Assembly: GCA_964638245.1 (NCBI GenBank)
Contig: CAZWZG010000067.1
Coordinates: forward strand, 1 to 15,665
Source: CAZWZG01 sp964638245
GTDB taxonomy: Bacteria > Pseudomonadota > Alphaproteobacteria > Rhodobacterales > Rhodobacteraceae
Reading direction: 5' to 3'
DNA length: 15,665 bases
The notes under the pieces are model-generated. The model ran no database searches. It was not told the DNA's origin and saw nothing but the letters and a program-made list of their open reading frames with translations. The position numbers and the translations under genes are program-made. Below are positions 1-6,896 of this stretch, piece by piece (position 1 is the stretch's first letter; the number at the start of each line of letters is the position of its first letter).

Positions 1-439
1 CGTTGAAGTAGGCGGGAACCGTGATGACGGCCTGTGTCACTTCTTCGCCGAGATAGGACTCAGCGGTTTCTTTCATCTTCTGGAGCGTGAAGGCCGAGAT
101 CTGGCTGGGCGAATACTTTTCGCCGCCCGCTTCGACCCAAGCGTCGCCGTTGCCGCCATCGACGATTTTGTAAGGCACGATGTCCTTGTCTTTCGTCACT
201 TCGGCGTCGTCCACGCGACGGCCGATCAGGCGTTTAACGGCGAAAACGGTGTTTTCGGGGTTCGTGACGGCCTGCCGTTTGGCGGGCTGGCCGACGAGTT
301 TCTCGTCATCCTTGAAGGCGACGATCGATGGTGTTGTCCGGGCGCCTTCCGCGTTTTCGATCACGCGGGGCTGCGATCCGTCCATTATGGCAACGCACGA
401 GTTCGTGGTGCCGAGGTCAATGCCGATTACTTTGGCCAT
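1..439 (-). CDS. dnaK: DnaK (Hsp70) chaperone, N-terminal part, cut by the window edge
   Basis: This is the first 146 codons of the Hsp70 chaperone, an ATP-driven cytoplasmic foldase that works with DnaJ and GrpE. The translation begins MAKVIGIDLGTTNSCVAIMD, the invariant phosphate-1 loop of the Hsp70 ATPase domain. Further family signatures follow: ENAEGARTTPSIVAF, the VGQPAKRQAV and FAVKRLIGR stretches, and QAVITVPAYFN at the window edge. Only the first part of the nucleotide-binding domain is present; the rest lies off the left end. The ATG at 439 is preceded by a GAGGA ribosome-binding sequence about 10 bases upstream. It is transcribed away from the alkB-like gene. Identification is secure from sequence. 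Heat-shock control is expected for the family, but only a candidate promoter can be shown here. Confidence 0.98.
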   Translation of the reverse strand, partial: MAKVIGIDLGTTNSCVAIMDGSQPRVIENAEGARTTPSIVAFKDDEKLVGQPAKRQAVTNPENTVFAVKRLIGRRVDDAEVTKDKDIVPYKIVDGGNGDAWVEAGGEKYSPSQISAFTLQKMKETAESYLGEEVTQAVITVPAYFN

Positions 440-550
440 ATGCTCAAGTCCTCTTCTGGCGATGTGTTGGGCAAATGGCCCCGAAGGCACCGTCGCCCGA
501 TCCCAAATTGATGCTGCTGACCCGGGCGGGGTCGTCAGCGCTTCGGGCGG

Positions 551-579
551 TATATATGGAGGGGACTGGGCCTCTGCAA
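551..579 (-). promoter_or_regulatory. Candidate dnaK promoter
   Basis: Read on the minus strand, TTGCAG (579-574) is followed after exactly 17 bases by TATATA (556-551), about 110 bases upstream of the dnaK ATG. The spacing and both hexamers fit a housekeeping-type promoter. The CCATATATA around the -10 also resembles the C-rich, AT-ended -10 of RpoH-dependent heat-shock promoters, so the sigma factor cannot be decided by eye. TATATA is self-complementary, but I see no matching -35 for the plus strand. Confidence 0.5.
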
Positions 580-615
580 CCTGTGGTGGGGCCAAAAAAC
601 AACAGGTTTGTTGCA

Positions 616-1233
616 ATGGGAACAGTTCAGGATTTGGGCGGGGCGCAGGTCTTTGCGGGATATCTGGATTTGGCGGCCCAGAAGCGGCTTCGAGATGCGT
701 TGCGCGACGTTGCCAAAGCGGCTCCCTTTGTCCAGCCCGAGACGGCGCGCGGACGCAAAATGAGCGTGCGGATGACCAGTGCTGGGCGGTTGGGATGGGT
801 GACGGATCGGGGCGAATACCGATATCAGGCGCACCACCCGTCCGGTGTCGCCTGGCCGCCGATTCCGGGCGCTGTGCTGGATATCTGGCGCGATGTTTCC
901 GGGGTGGCCGTCGATCCGGACTGCTGTCTGATCAACTATTACGGTGAAGGCGCGCGTATGGGTCTTCATCAGGACCGCGATGAAGGCGATTTCGCATTTC
1001 CGGTCGTGTCGATCTCGCTCGGGGATCAGGCGTTGTTCCGCATAGGCGGGACCGAGCGCGGCGGTCCCACGCAATCGGTCTGGTTGTCGTCTGGCGATGT
1101 GGTGGTGATGGGCGGTGAGGCGCGGCTCGCCTATCACGGCGTGGATCGGATCAGGTTTGGCTCATCCCAGCTTCTGCCCAAATTCGGTCGCCTGAACGTG
1201 ACATTGCGCGTGGTTCGCGAGACGTCCTACTGA
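616..1233 (+). CDS. alkB: AlkB-family 2-oxoglutarate/Fe(II)-dependent dioxygenase
   Basis: Predicted cytoplasmic 2OG-Fe(II) oxygenase of the AlkB type, which oxidatively removes N-alkyl lesions (such as 1-methyladenine and 3-methylcytosine) from nucleic acids. From the ATG at 616 it is 205 aa, normal for AlkB. The iron ligands are visible as the HQD motif (H118, D120) and H174 in AYHGVDRI. The 2OG-binding arginines appear as R192 and R198 in GRLNVTLR, spaced six apart as in E. coli AlkB (RYNLTFR). NYY at 107-109 matches the substrate-loop NRY region. The frame stays open upstream with ATGs at 328 and 556, but family similarity begins just after 616, and the region before it holds the dnaK 5' region. 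The stop overlaps the convergent SH3-protein gene by 7 bases. Substrate specificity (DNA, RNA or other) cannot be told. Confidence 0.9.
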   Translation: MGTVQDLGGAQVFAGYLDLAAQKRLRDALRDVAKAAPFVQPETARGRKMSVRMTSAGRLGWVTDRGEYRYQAHHPSGVAWPPIPGAVLDIWRDVSGVAVDPDCCLINYYGEGARMGLHQDRDEGDFAFPVVSISLGDQALFRIGGTERGGPTQSVWLSSGDVVVMGGEARLAYHGVDRIRFGSSQLLPKFGRLNVTLRVVRETSY

Positions 1234-1844
1234 GCGATCGAGCAGCAGCCTGACAGCATCAGCGACTTGTCGATCGTTGTTTCCGATCGGAGAAGCTCGA
1301 CCGACCAGCCAGACTCAGCACCCGACATCATGTTGAAGCAGGAACCGTTGGTCAGCGTTGCCACAACCACCCCTGATGCGCCTGCAAAGAACTGCGTGAA
1401 GCGATCCGTGCGATTGGCGGACCGCGTGCTTGTCACATGATTGTATAGCGCAAGCGACTCGTCGGGCGAGCGATAAAGCCCGCCATCCTCGCTTAATGAC
1501 ATTGACCAGAAAGGTTCTGTCCCAGAGCAGGTTAGTTTGTCCGGCAAACTTCCCGCCAAAAAGCCCGGCTGGCGTTCAAGGAAACGCACCGCGACCCAAC
1601 CCATGGTTTCAGGGTCAACGGCGACCCGAGCCCAGTTCCCGGTCGCATCAAGGCGAAGAACCTCGACGCCGATCGCGTCCGCTTCAAGCTCGCCCACAAT
1701 GTCGGAACTCGCCGACGGGTCCATTCGCACGTTCAAAGTGTCGTCCGATGCAACGCCGGAAACGTTGAACAGAGCGGGAAAACCATCAACCGTCGCCATC
1801 GCGGGACCGGCCAGAAAAAGACAAAACAAGAAAAGACGGATCAA
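1227..1844 (-). CDS. Secreted SH3-domain protein with C-terminal COG3650-like domain
   Basis: A 205-aa exported protein of unknown precise role. Residues 1-17 form a short signal peptide ending AMA. Residues about 25-90 are a bacterial SH3 domain (LNVRMDPS, then GNWARV and GWVAVRFL), a fold often found in cell-envelope and peptidoglycan-associated proteins. The C-terminal half has the SGTEPFWSM motif of small periplasmic/lipoprotein domains of the COG3650 type and ends with a double-cysteine tail (GCCSIAQ). The start is TTG at 1844: the bases TTGA join this start with the TGA of the upstream permease gene, and a GGAG lies 9 bases before it, so it is probably translationally coupled. No ATG precedes the signal peptide in frame. 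The product could assist the permease at the envelope, but only gene order supports that. Confidence 0.82.
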   Translation of the reverse strand: MIRLFLFCLFLAGPAMATVDGFPALFNVSGVASDDTLNVRMDPSASSDIVGELEADAIGVEVLRLDATGNWARVAVDPETMGWVAVRFLERQPGFLAGSLPDKLTCSGTEPFWSMSLSEDGGLYRSPDESLALYNHVTSTRSANRTDRFTQFFAGASGVVVATLTNGSCFNMMSGAESGWSVELLRSETTIDKSLMLSGCCSIAQ

Positions 1845-2662
1845 CGGCGTGCACTCCAGCTAAGCGAGGCATGTTTGCGGGTATAGAATTCGCCCATCAG
1901 GCCGATCATGATCAGCGCAACGGATAGGATAAGAGGGTACATTACCGAGCTGTAATGCGGGTTGTAGTTCACGAAGACAAACCCGCGGGCCTGATCAATC
2001 GTGTGAAACAGCGGATTCCAGTCAAACATCACCAGCATGAAGCTTGGAAGAGAGTTCGCCACGAACATCTTGCCCGATGCGATCATATTCGCGCGGGCAT
2101 AGATCGAGGATACAATACCTACGAACTGCGGTGCCCAGGGTTTCAGAGCAAGAAACACCATGCCCACCGCCACGCCCGAGAACCATGACAGGATTACCAT
2201 CGCCATCGCACCTGCCGGATCATCGATCGTGATCGGGCCCCAGCCGATGTGATAGACATAGAGGACCACGATCATCGACAGGACCTGGATATAAAGCGAG
2301 CCCAGCGCCGCAGATGAGATCGCAATAGCGGTCGTCATCGGTAGATGCTGCATCATTGGAGAGGCCGGCCCTTCCGAGCCCACGACCGCGCTCATCGCCT
2401 TGGTGTGGCACATGAAAAGGAAGATGCCGGACATTACGAAAAGGAGGAAATCGCCCCGGATCGCCGAGCCTCTGAGACCAAGGATCGAGAACATGGCATA
2501 AAACACGCCAACGAGGATGACGGTCTGCAGGATGTTTATCAGCAGTCCGATCAGCGCATTCGAATGGCTCTTTCGCACCGAGCGAACGGTGTTGTGAAAG
2601 ATGATCTCCATGATCGCAATCGCGGAGCCCAGCGTTGATTTTGGACGTTCGACCGTGAACAT
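1841..2662 (-). CDS. ABC-2 type permease, polysaccharide export (KpsM-like)
   Basis: A 273-aa integral inner-membrane protein of the ABC-2 family that exports capsular polysaccharide, O-antigen or teichoic-acid-type chains. After a short amphipathic N-terminus there are about six hydrophobic segments, roughly at residues 37-61, 72-93, 115-140, 150-175, 180-200 and 235-262. The FLLFVMSGIFLFMCHTK stretch and the WNPLFHTIDQAR loop before the last segment are typical of KpsM/Wzm-like permeases. The frame is open to 3004, but that would overlap cysQ antisense and add a non-membrane arginine-rich tail. The ATG at 2662, with GAGG about 13 bases upstream, gives the normal family length. No ATPase partner (KpsT/Wzt) is adjacent: the next gene upstream is divergent cysQ, and downstream is the SH3-protein gene. 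The substrate may be the glycan made by the genes at 2777-11010, but this is inference. Confidence 0.85.
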   Translation of the reverse strand: MFTVERPKSTLGSAIAIMEIIFHNTVRSVRKSHSNALIGLLINILQTVILVGVFYAMFSILGLRGSAIRGDFLLFVMSGIFLFMCHTKAMSAVVGSEGPASPMMQHLPMTTAIAISSAALGSLYIQVLSMIVVLYVYHIGWGPITIDDPAGAMAMVILSWFSGVAVGMVFLALKPWAPQFVGIVSSIYARANMIASGKMFVANSLPSFMLVMFDWNPLFHTIDQARGFVFVNYNPHYSSVMYPLILSVALIMIGLMGEFYTRKHASLSWSARR

Positions 2663-2729
2663 CGTGCTTGCCTGCCTCTTCGTTTCGCGGCTTATGGCAG
2701 TTGAACCTTTCTGCCGCGTTACGCGCGAG

Positions 2730-2758
2730 GATATAGCCGTTTCGGCCAAAGGCGGAAA
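2730..2758 (-). promoter_or_regulatory. Weak candidate promoter for the permease-SH3 operon
   Basis: In the 114-base divergent gap between the permease and cysQ, the minus strand carries TTTCCG (2758-2753), 17 bases, then TATATC (2735-2730). The -10 is good and the -35 poor. No convincing plus-strand promoter for cysQ is visible in the same gap. Confidence 0.25.
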
Positions 2759-2776
2759 GCTTTTGGTTACCTTTTG

Positions 2777-3592
2777 ATGGGAAAGCCGCCGACTATGGAC
2801 TTTGACACACTCATGCCTGTGCTGCGCCGCCTTGCGCTGGAAGCGGGCGACGTCATCATGGACATCTACAACAGCCCGGACTTCGAGGTCCGGTCGAAGT
2901 CCGATGACAGCCCGGTCACGGCGGCGGATGAAGCCGCGGATGCGCTCATCAGCAAAGGCTTGCGCGCGGCGTTCCCGAATGTCGCCCTTGTCACGGAAGA
3001 GCAATCAGGGACCCATGACCTTTCGGTCTCAACCTTTTTGATTGTCGATCCACTGGACGGCACCAAGGAATTCGTGCAGCGACGCGGCGATTTCACGGTG
3101 AATATTGCCTATGTCCAGGACGGTGAACCCGTCCGTGGAGTGGTCTATGCCCCTGCAAAAGAACGCCTTTTCTGGACGAAGCCCGATGGGACGACCGTCG
3201 AAGAGACGGGCGATCTGGACAAGACACTTGTCGGAGAAACCAAGACACTCTCTGTCTCAGTGCCTGACAATGAGGCTCTGATGATCGTCGCCTCAAAATC
3301 GCACCGCGATCAGGCGACGGATGACTATATCGGCCAGTATGCGGTCAAAGACATGAAAAGCGCGGGCTCGTCGTTGAAGTTCTGTCTGGTCGCCACGGGT
3401 GAAGCCGATTTCTATCCGCGCCTCGGGCGCACAATGGAATGGGACACGGCGGCAGGCCACGCGGTGCTGGGCGGGGCAGGGGGGTCGGTGTTGCGGTTCG
3501 ATGATCATACGCCTCTGCGTTATGGCAAGGATGGTTTTGCCAATCCGTTCTTTCTGGCATTGGCACCGGGCGTTGATGTGAAAGCGCCCTGA
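2777..3592 (+). CDS. cysQ: 3'(2'),5'-bisphosphate nucleotidase (PAP phosphatase)
   Basis: A Li-sensitive inositol-monophosphatase-fold enzyme that hydrolyses 3'-phosphoadenosine 5'-phosphate (PAP) to AMP, clearing the by-product of PAPS-dependent sulfation and sulfate reduction. Metal-binding motifs are all visible: TEEQ (about 73-76), the DPLDGTKEF motif (91-99) that marks CysQ within the superfamily, and WDTAAGHAVL (222-231). The 271-aa length is usual. Possible starts are TTG 2774, ATG 2777 and ATG 2795. None has a strong ribosome-binding site, and I list the first ATG; the homologous core begins near the ATG at 2795. Its TGA is followed at once by the start of the GT2 gene, so the two are probably co-transcribed. 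The link with a downstream sulfotransferase at 9610-11010 gives it a plausible local role in recycling PAP. Confidence 0.93.
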   Translation: MGKPPTMDFDTLMPVLRRLALEAGDVIMDIYNSPDFEVRSKSDDSPVTAADEAADALISKGLRAAFPNVALVTEEQSGTHDLSVSTFLIVDPLDGTKEFVQRRGDFTVNIAYVQDGEPVRGVVYAPAKERLFWTKPDGTTVEETGDLDKTLVGETKTLSVSVPDNEALMIVASKSHRDQATDDYIGQYAVKDMKSAGSSLKFCLVATGEADFYPRLGRTMEWDTAAGHAVLGGAGGSVLRFDDHTPLRYGKDGFANPFFLALAPGVDVKAP

Positions 3593-4783
3593 TTGGTCGA
3601 TATCAGCGTCATTGTCGCGTCGCGTGGGCGACCCAACCACCTTCGACGCTGTCTTTTCAGCCTCTATCAAATGGCTGAGCCCCAGTTTGAACTGGTGGTG
3701 GTGGCCGACCCTGCAGGGCTGGCGGTGCTTGATGCGTTGCCATTTGACCTTACGGCTACACGGGTCGCATTCGATAAGCCCCATCTCGCCCAGGCCCGCA
3801 ACGTCGGGATCGCAGCAGCGGGGGGCGATGTGCTGGCCTTCCTCGACGATGATGCGGTGGCGGAACCGGGTTGGCTCGCCGCTTTGACGCAGCCGATTTT
3901 CCAAGGCGCAAGTGCGGCGACTGGCGCCGTTCGGGGCAGGAACGGGTTGTCCTTTCAGACGCAAGGTGAAGTCGTCAATGCGCGTGCGGTGGTGCGTCAG
4001 ACGGCGACCCCTGAAAGTGGAGAGACCCTGAAGCTGATCGGAACCAACATGGCGATTTCGCGCGCAGCGATGGACGCCTATGGAGCCTTTGACCCGACGC
4101 TTGCATTTTACCTGGACGATACCGAGTTGAGCTGGCGTTTGCGAACTGAGGACACCAGGTACGTCCCCGAAGCGGTCGTGCATCACCGATCTGCAGCGTC
4201 AGACCGTCGAACGACCATGCGAAAACCGCTTGGGCTATTCGACGTTGGGCGTTCCATCGCGATTTTTCTGCGCCGCCATGCCGAACCAAGCGACCTTCAA
4301 TCGGCTTTGAAGGCACACCGCGCAGACCAAAGTCGGCGGTTGGTGGCCCATATGGTGCGCGGTACCGCAGAGCCTCGTGACATTGGCCGTCTCATGGCCG
4401 ACCTCGAACGCGGGATTGAAGTCGGATCGCAGGCACAGCTGAGCGACATTCCTCCGCCTGCAGGCAGGGGGTCCTACTCGCCCTGGCAGCGCAACGTTCA
4501 ACCTCCCGTGCACCTTCGACTGACCCACCGATTGAACGAAAAGCGAACGCTTGCAGATGCCAGTGGCGATGCATTGAACGGGCACCCGACAACCGTTCTC
4601 AGTCTTACGCGAACGGGCTTGCGACACAGAATGACTTACACGGACACCGGCGTTTGGCTACAGCGCGGCGGGACGTTTGGTCGCTCAAATCGGAATCGCA
4701 GCGCGTCTTTCAATATCCGACTCAACCAATGTGCAGAAAAAGAAACAAAGCGCCTTGCGCGCGCGAGATTGTGCTTAAATTGA
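3593..4783 (+). CDS. Family 2 (GT-A) glycosyltransferase
   Basis: A 396-aa cytoplasmic or membrane-associated inverting glycosyltransferase. The N-terminal GT-A domain is clear: SVIVASRGRP at the first strand (5-14), a FLDDD metal/nucleotide-sugar motif (83-87), an acceptor-side GTNMAISR stretch (about 149), and FYLDDTELSWRL, the ED-type catalytic region of family 2. The last ~150 residues are basic, without recognisable motifs (LTRTGLRHRMTYTDTGVW, ETKRLARAR), and look like the tail seen in Rhodobacteraceae relatives rather than a frameshift product. The start is TTG at 3593, immediately after the cysQ TGA; no ATG or GTG precedes the conserved first strand. Donor and acceptor are unknown. A promoter-bearing gap of about 120 bases separates it from galU. 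Confidence 0.87.
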   Translation: MVDISVIVASRGRPNHLRRCLFSLYQMAEPQFELVVVADPAGLAVLDALPFDLTATRVAFDKPHLAQARNVGIAAAGGDVLAFLDDDAVAEPGWLAALTQPIFQGASAATGAVRGRNGLSFQTQGEVVNARAVVRQTATPESGETLKLIGTNMAISRAAMDAYGAFDPTLAFYLDDTELSWRLRTEDTRYVPEAVVHHRSAASDRRTTMRKPLGLFDVGRSIAIFLRRHAEPSDLQSALKAHRADQSRRLVAHMVRGTAEPRDIGRLMADLERGIEVGSQAQLSDIPPPAGRGSYSPWQRNVQPPVHLRLTHRLNEKRTLADASGDALNGHPTTVLSLTRTGLRHRMTYTDTGVWLQRGGTFGRSNRNRSASFNIRLNQCAEKETKRLARARLCLN

Positions 4784-4849
4784 TGTAATTTTAGCGCTTT
4801 TCCGCTCGAGAGATGGTTCTCTATTGTGTCGCCCCGTCGCATTATAGTC

Positions 4850-4866
4850 AGATAAAGCTATTATCT
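4850..4866. repeat. Inverted repeat upstream of galU in an AT-rich promoter-like stretch
   Basis: The sequence AGATAA-AGCTA-TTATCT is a perfect 6-base inverted repeat with a 5-base spacer, ending 36 bases before the galU ATG. It includes a -10-like TATTAT (4859-4864) and sits just after TATAGT (4843-4848), in the most AT-rich part of the 119-base gap between the GT2 gene and galU. No -35 with proper spacing and good match was found (the best is GTCGCA at 4836, 3 of 6). It may be an operator or a small 5'-UTR hairpin. The role is unproven. Confidence 0.35.
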
Positions 4867-4902
4867 ATTTTCCCGTATTCGGGTTTGAGTGAGGTACCCC
4901 CT

Positions 4903-5796
4903 ATGAAACGCAAGGTCACCAAGGCCATTTTTCCTGTTGCCGGTCTTGGCACGCGCTTTTTGCCTGCGACGAAGTCTGTCCCGAAAGAGATTATGACGCT
5001 CGTCGACCGTCCATTGATCCAATACGCCATTGACGAGGCACGCGCTGCCGGCATCAAAGAATTCATTTTTGTAACGTCGCGCGGCAAGAACGCGCTTGAA
5101 GACTATTTCGATCACGCGCCCGAGTTGGAGACGTCGCTGCGTCGCAAGGGTAAGAAAGAGCTGCTCGAAACGCTCAAGAACACCAACATGGATTCCGGCG
5201 CGATCGCCTATATCCGCCAGCACAAGGCGCTGGGCCTCGGTCACGCGGTCTGGTGTGCGCGCCGTCTCATCGCCAACGAACCTTTTGCGGTTATCCTGCC
5301 TGACGACGTGATTGCGGCTGAAAAGCCGTGTCTGCAGCAGATGGTCGAAGCCTATGCTGAAACCGGCGGCTCGATGGTTGCAGCGATGGAAGTCCCGCCC
5401 GAAAAGGCACAGAACTACGGCGTTCTGGACGTCTCTGAGGACAAAGGATCGCTGGTCGGTGTCAAAGCGATGGTTGAAAAGCCTCCGCAGGGCGAGGAAC
5501 CATCGAACCTTGCCGTGATCGGTCGTTACATCCTGACGCCAACAGTCCTTCAGAACCTCAACAAGATGAAAAGCGGTGCTGGTGGGGAAATCCAACTGAC
5601 GGACGCTATCGCTCAAGAGATTGCGCAGGGGCGCCCGGTGCACGGGATGCGTTTCCGTGGTCAGCGGTTTGACTGCGGCTCAAAGGCCGGGTTCCTTCAG
5701 GCGACAGTTGCTTTCGCGCTGGCGCGCGAAGACCTTTACGCTGAGTTTGCCGACTATCTTGAAGCGATGGTCGCGCAGCGGAAGGCGGCGCAGTAA
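4903..5796 (+). CDS. galU: UTP-glucose-1-phosphate uridylyltransferase
   Basis: Cytoplasmic nucleotidyltransferase making UDP-glucose from UTP and glucose-1-phosphate, the entry point for glucose, galactose and uronic-acid donors of envelope glycans. The 297-aa protein starts MKRKVTKAIFPVAGLGTRFL and has the nucleotidyltransferase signature PATKSVPKEIM (21-31), the VILPDDV metal-site motif, the VEKP sugar-binding motif, and the GQRFDCGSK region near the C-terminus, all diagnostic for bacterial GalU. The ATG at 4903 is preceded by GAGTGAGG about 9 bases upstream. The open frame extends to 4813, but the extra 30 residues are not part of the family. The gene is followed within 45 bases by the GT4-type glycosyltransferase, and is likely the supplier of donor sugar for that block as well as a general housekeeping enzyme. 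Confidence 0.96.
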   Translation: MKRKVTKAIFPVAGLGTRFLPATKSVPKEIMTLVDRPLIQYAIDEARAAGIKEFIFVTSRGKNALEDYFDHAPELETSLRRKGKKELLETLKNTNMDSGAIAYIRQHKALGLGHAVWCARRLIANEPFAVILPDDVIAAEKPCLQQMVEAYAETGGSMVAAMEVPPEKAQNYGVLDVSEDKGSLVGVKAMVEKPPQGEEPSNLAVIGRYILTPTVLQNLNKMKSGAGGEIQLTDAIAQEIAQGRPVHGMRFRGQRFDCGSKAGFLQATVAFALAREDLYAEFADYLEAMVAQRKAAQ

Positions 5797-5840
5797 CCCG
5801 GGCTATCCTACTCGACCTGACGCGGAGCGCTGCCCGCGCA

Positions 5841-6884
5841 ATGCGCGCAGTCGAGACTGGGATCGATCGGGTCGAGGCAGCCTATCTGGACTGGCTTCTA
5901 ACCTATGACGGACCGGCCTTCGGGCTGGTCCGAACGCGTTTTGGCTACCTGATCCTTGATCAAAACGGCCTTGCCGCAATGCGCGGCGCGGATCCACTCG
6001 CAGAGGCGCGCCGCCGCGCCATCGCACGGGTGCCGCGCCCGCTGCTACCCCCGGCGTTGGAGCGGAAACTTCCCGAAGGATTTGCCTATTTCAACGTGGG
6101 CCACAGCCACCTAACGCGATGGAACATGCGCGCACTCCCGGCAGAGGCGAAGTCTATCGTGATGATCCATGATACGATCCCGCTGGACCACCCGAAGTGG
6201 CAAAGGGACGGGCAGGCGGATGTCTTTGCCAAGCGGTTCAAGGTTGCGACGGAACGAGCGGACTGGATCCTGACGCCGTCCAAGTATTCTGCCGACCAAA
6301 TCCGCAAACACGGTCACGCAGAGCTACCAGTGGTCGTGGCGCCCCTTGGGACCAGTCCAGTGCAAGAGACCGCGCCGGCACCAGGCGGGGATTACTTCGT
6401 CGCAATCGGCACGCTGGAGCCGCGCAAGAACTTCGAGTTTCTGATTGATGTCTGGGAAGGGATGGGCGCGGACGCACCTCCACTGCACATCTTCGGGTCG
6501 CTAGGCTGGTCCTACGGCCCGCTTTTGGCCCGCTTCGAAAACTCCGAGCTGAAAGATAAATCCATTTTCCTGCACCTCAGCGAAGCCGACGACGTCGTGC
6601 AAGGTTGGCTCAAAGGGGCGCGTGGCCTCCTGTTCCCATCCCATGCCGAAGGGTTCGGCTTGCCTCCGTTCGAGGCCGCGCAATACGGAGTCCCGGTGAT
6701 CTCGTCCCCATTGCCGTCTATCAAAGAGCATCTGGGTGATTGGGTCATTTACGCGCCAACCGACAATCTGTATCAATGGACGCAAGAGATACAAAATCTA
6801 GCGGCAAACCGCAGACCCGAGCAGCCAGCCCCGCCCCTTCCGACATGGGAGGCGCATTTCAACACGGTCTTAAAGCTCCTCTGA
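5841..6884 (+). CDS. GT4-type (GT-B fold) glycosyltransferase
   Basis: A 347-aa retaining glycosyltransferase of the GT1/GT4 superfamily. The C-terminal donor-binding half is well preserved: FVAIGTLEPRKNFEFLIDVW opens the second Rossmann domain, and LLFPSHAEGFGLPPFEAAQYG holds the E-x7-E motif (E270, E278). The N-terminal half has TGIDRVEAAYL and an IHDTIPL motif common to this subfamily. The annotated ATG at 5841 is probably not the true beginning. The same frame is open upstream from 5763 and encodes ILLDLTRSAARA directly before it, which looks like the missing first strand of the domain, yet no ATG, GTG or TTG lies there. GGAAGG at 5780-5785 and GGAG at 5824-5827 are possible ribosome-binding sites. 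Its stop is 3 bases before a GTG (6888) of the next gene. Donor and acceptor are unknown. Confidence 0.86.
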   Translation: MRAVETGIDRVEAAYLDWLLTYDGPAFGLVRTRFGYLILDQNGLAAMRGADPLAEARRRAIARVPRPLLPPALERKLPEGFAYFNVGHSHLTRWNMRALPAEAKSIVMIHDTIPLDHPKWQRDGQADVFAKRFKVATERADWILTPSKYSADQIRKHGHAELPVVVAPLGTSPVQETAPAPGGDYFVAIGTLEPRKNFEFLIDVWEGMGADAPPLHIFGSLGWSYGPLLARFENSELKDKSIFLHLSEADDVVQGWLKGARGLLFPSHAEGFGLPPFEAAQYGVPVISSPLPSIKEHLGDWVIYAPTDNLYQWTQEIQNLAANRRPEQPAPPLPTWEAHFNTVLKLL

Positions 6885-6896
6885 TAGGTGCGCCGC

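Noticed and set aside
328..615. Longer AlkB start at 328 or 556
   Set aside because: The added residues are not AlkB-like and run antisense to dnaK (328) or through its promoter (556).
180..947. Plus-strand open frame of 255 codons overlapping dnaK and alkB
   Set aside because: It is antisense to the dnaK 5' end and out of frame with the well-supported alkB gene; its protein is low-complexity Gly/Ser/Arg without family features.
2663..3004. 114-residue N-terminal extension of the ABC-2 permease
   Set aside because: It is Arg-rich, lies antisense to cysQ and has no membrane character; the ATG at 2662 fits the family length.
4775..4800. CtrA-like TTAA-N7-TTAA site near the end of the GT2 gene
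   Set aside because: The second half reads TAAT rather than TTAA, and the spacing gives no full match.
4811..4824. AGAGA-TGGT-TCTCT as a terminator after the GT2 gene
   Set aside because: The stem is only five base pairs, AT-containing, and not followed by a T-run.
4861..5643. Minus-strand open frame of 260 codons across galU
   Set aside because: It is antisense to galU, and its translation has no recognisable domain.
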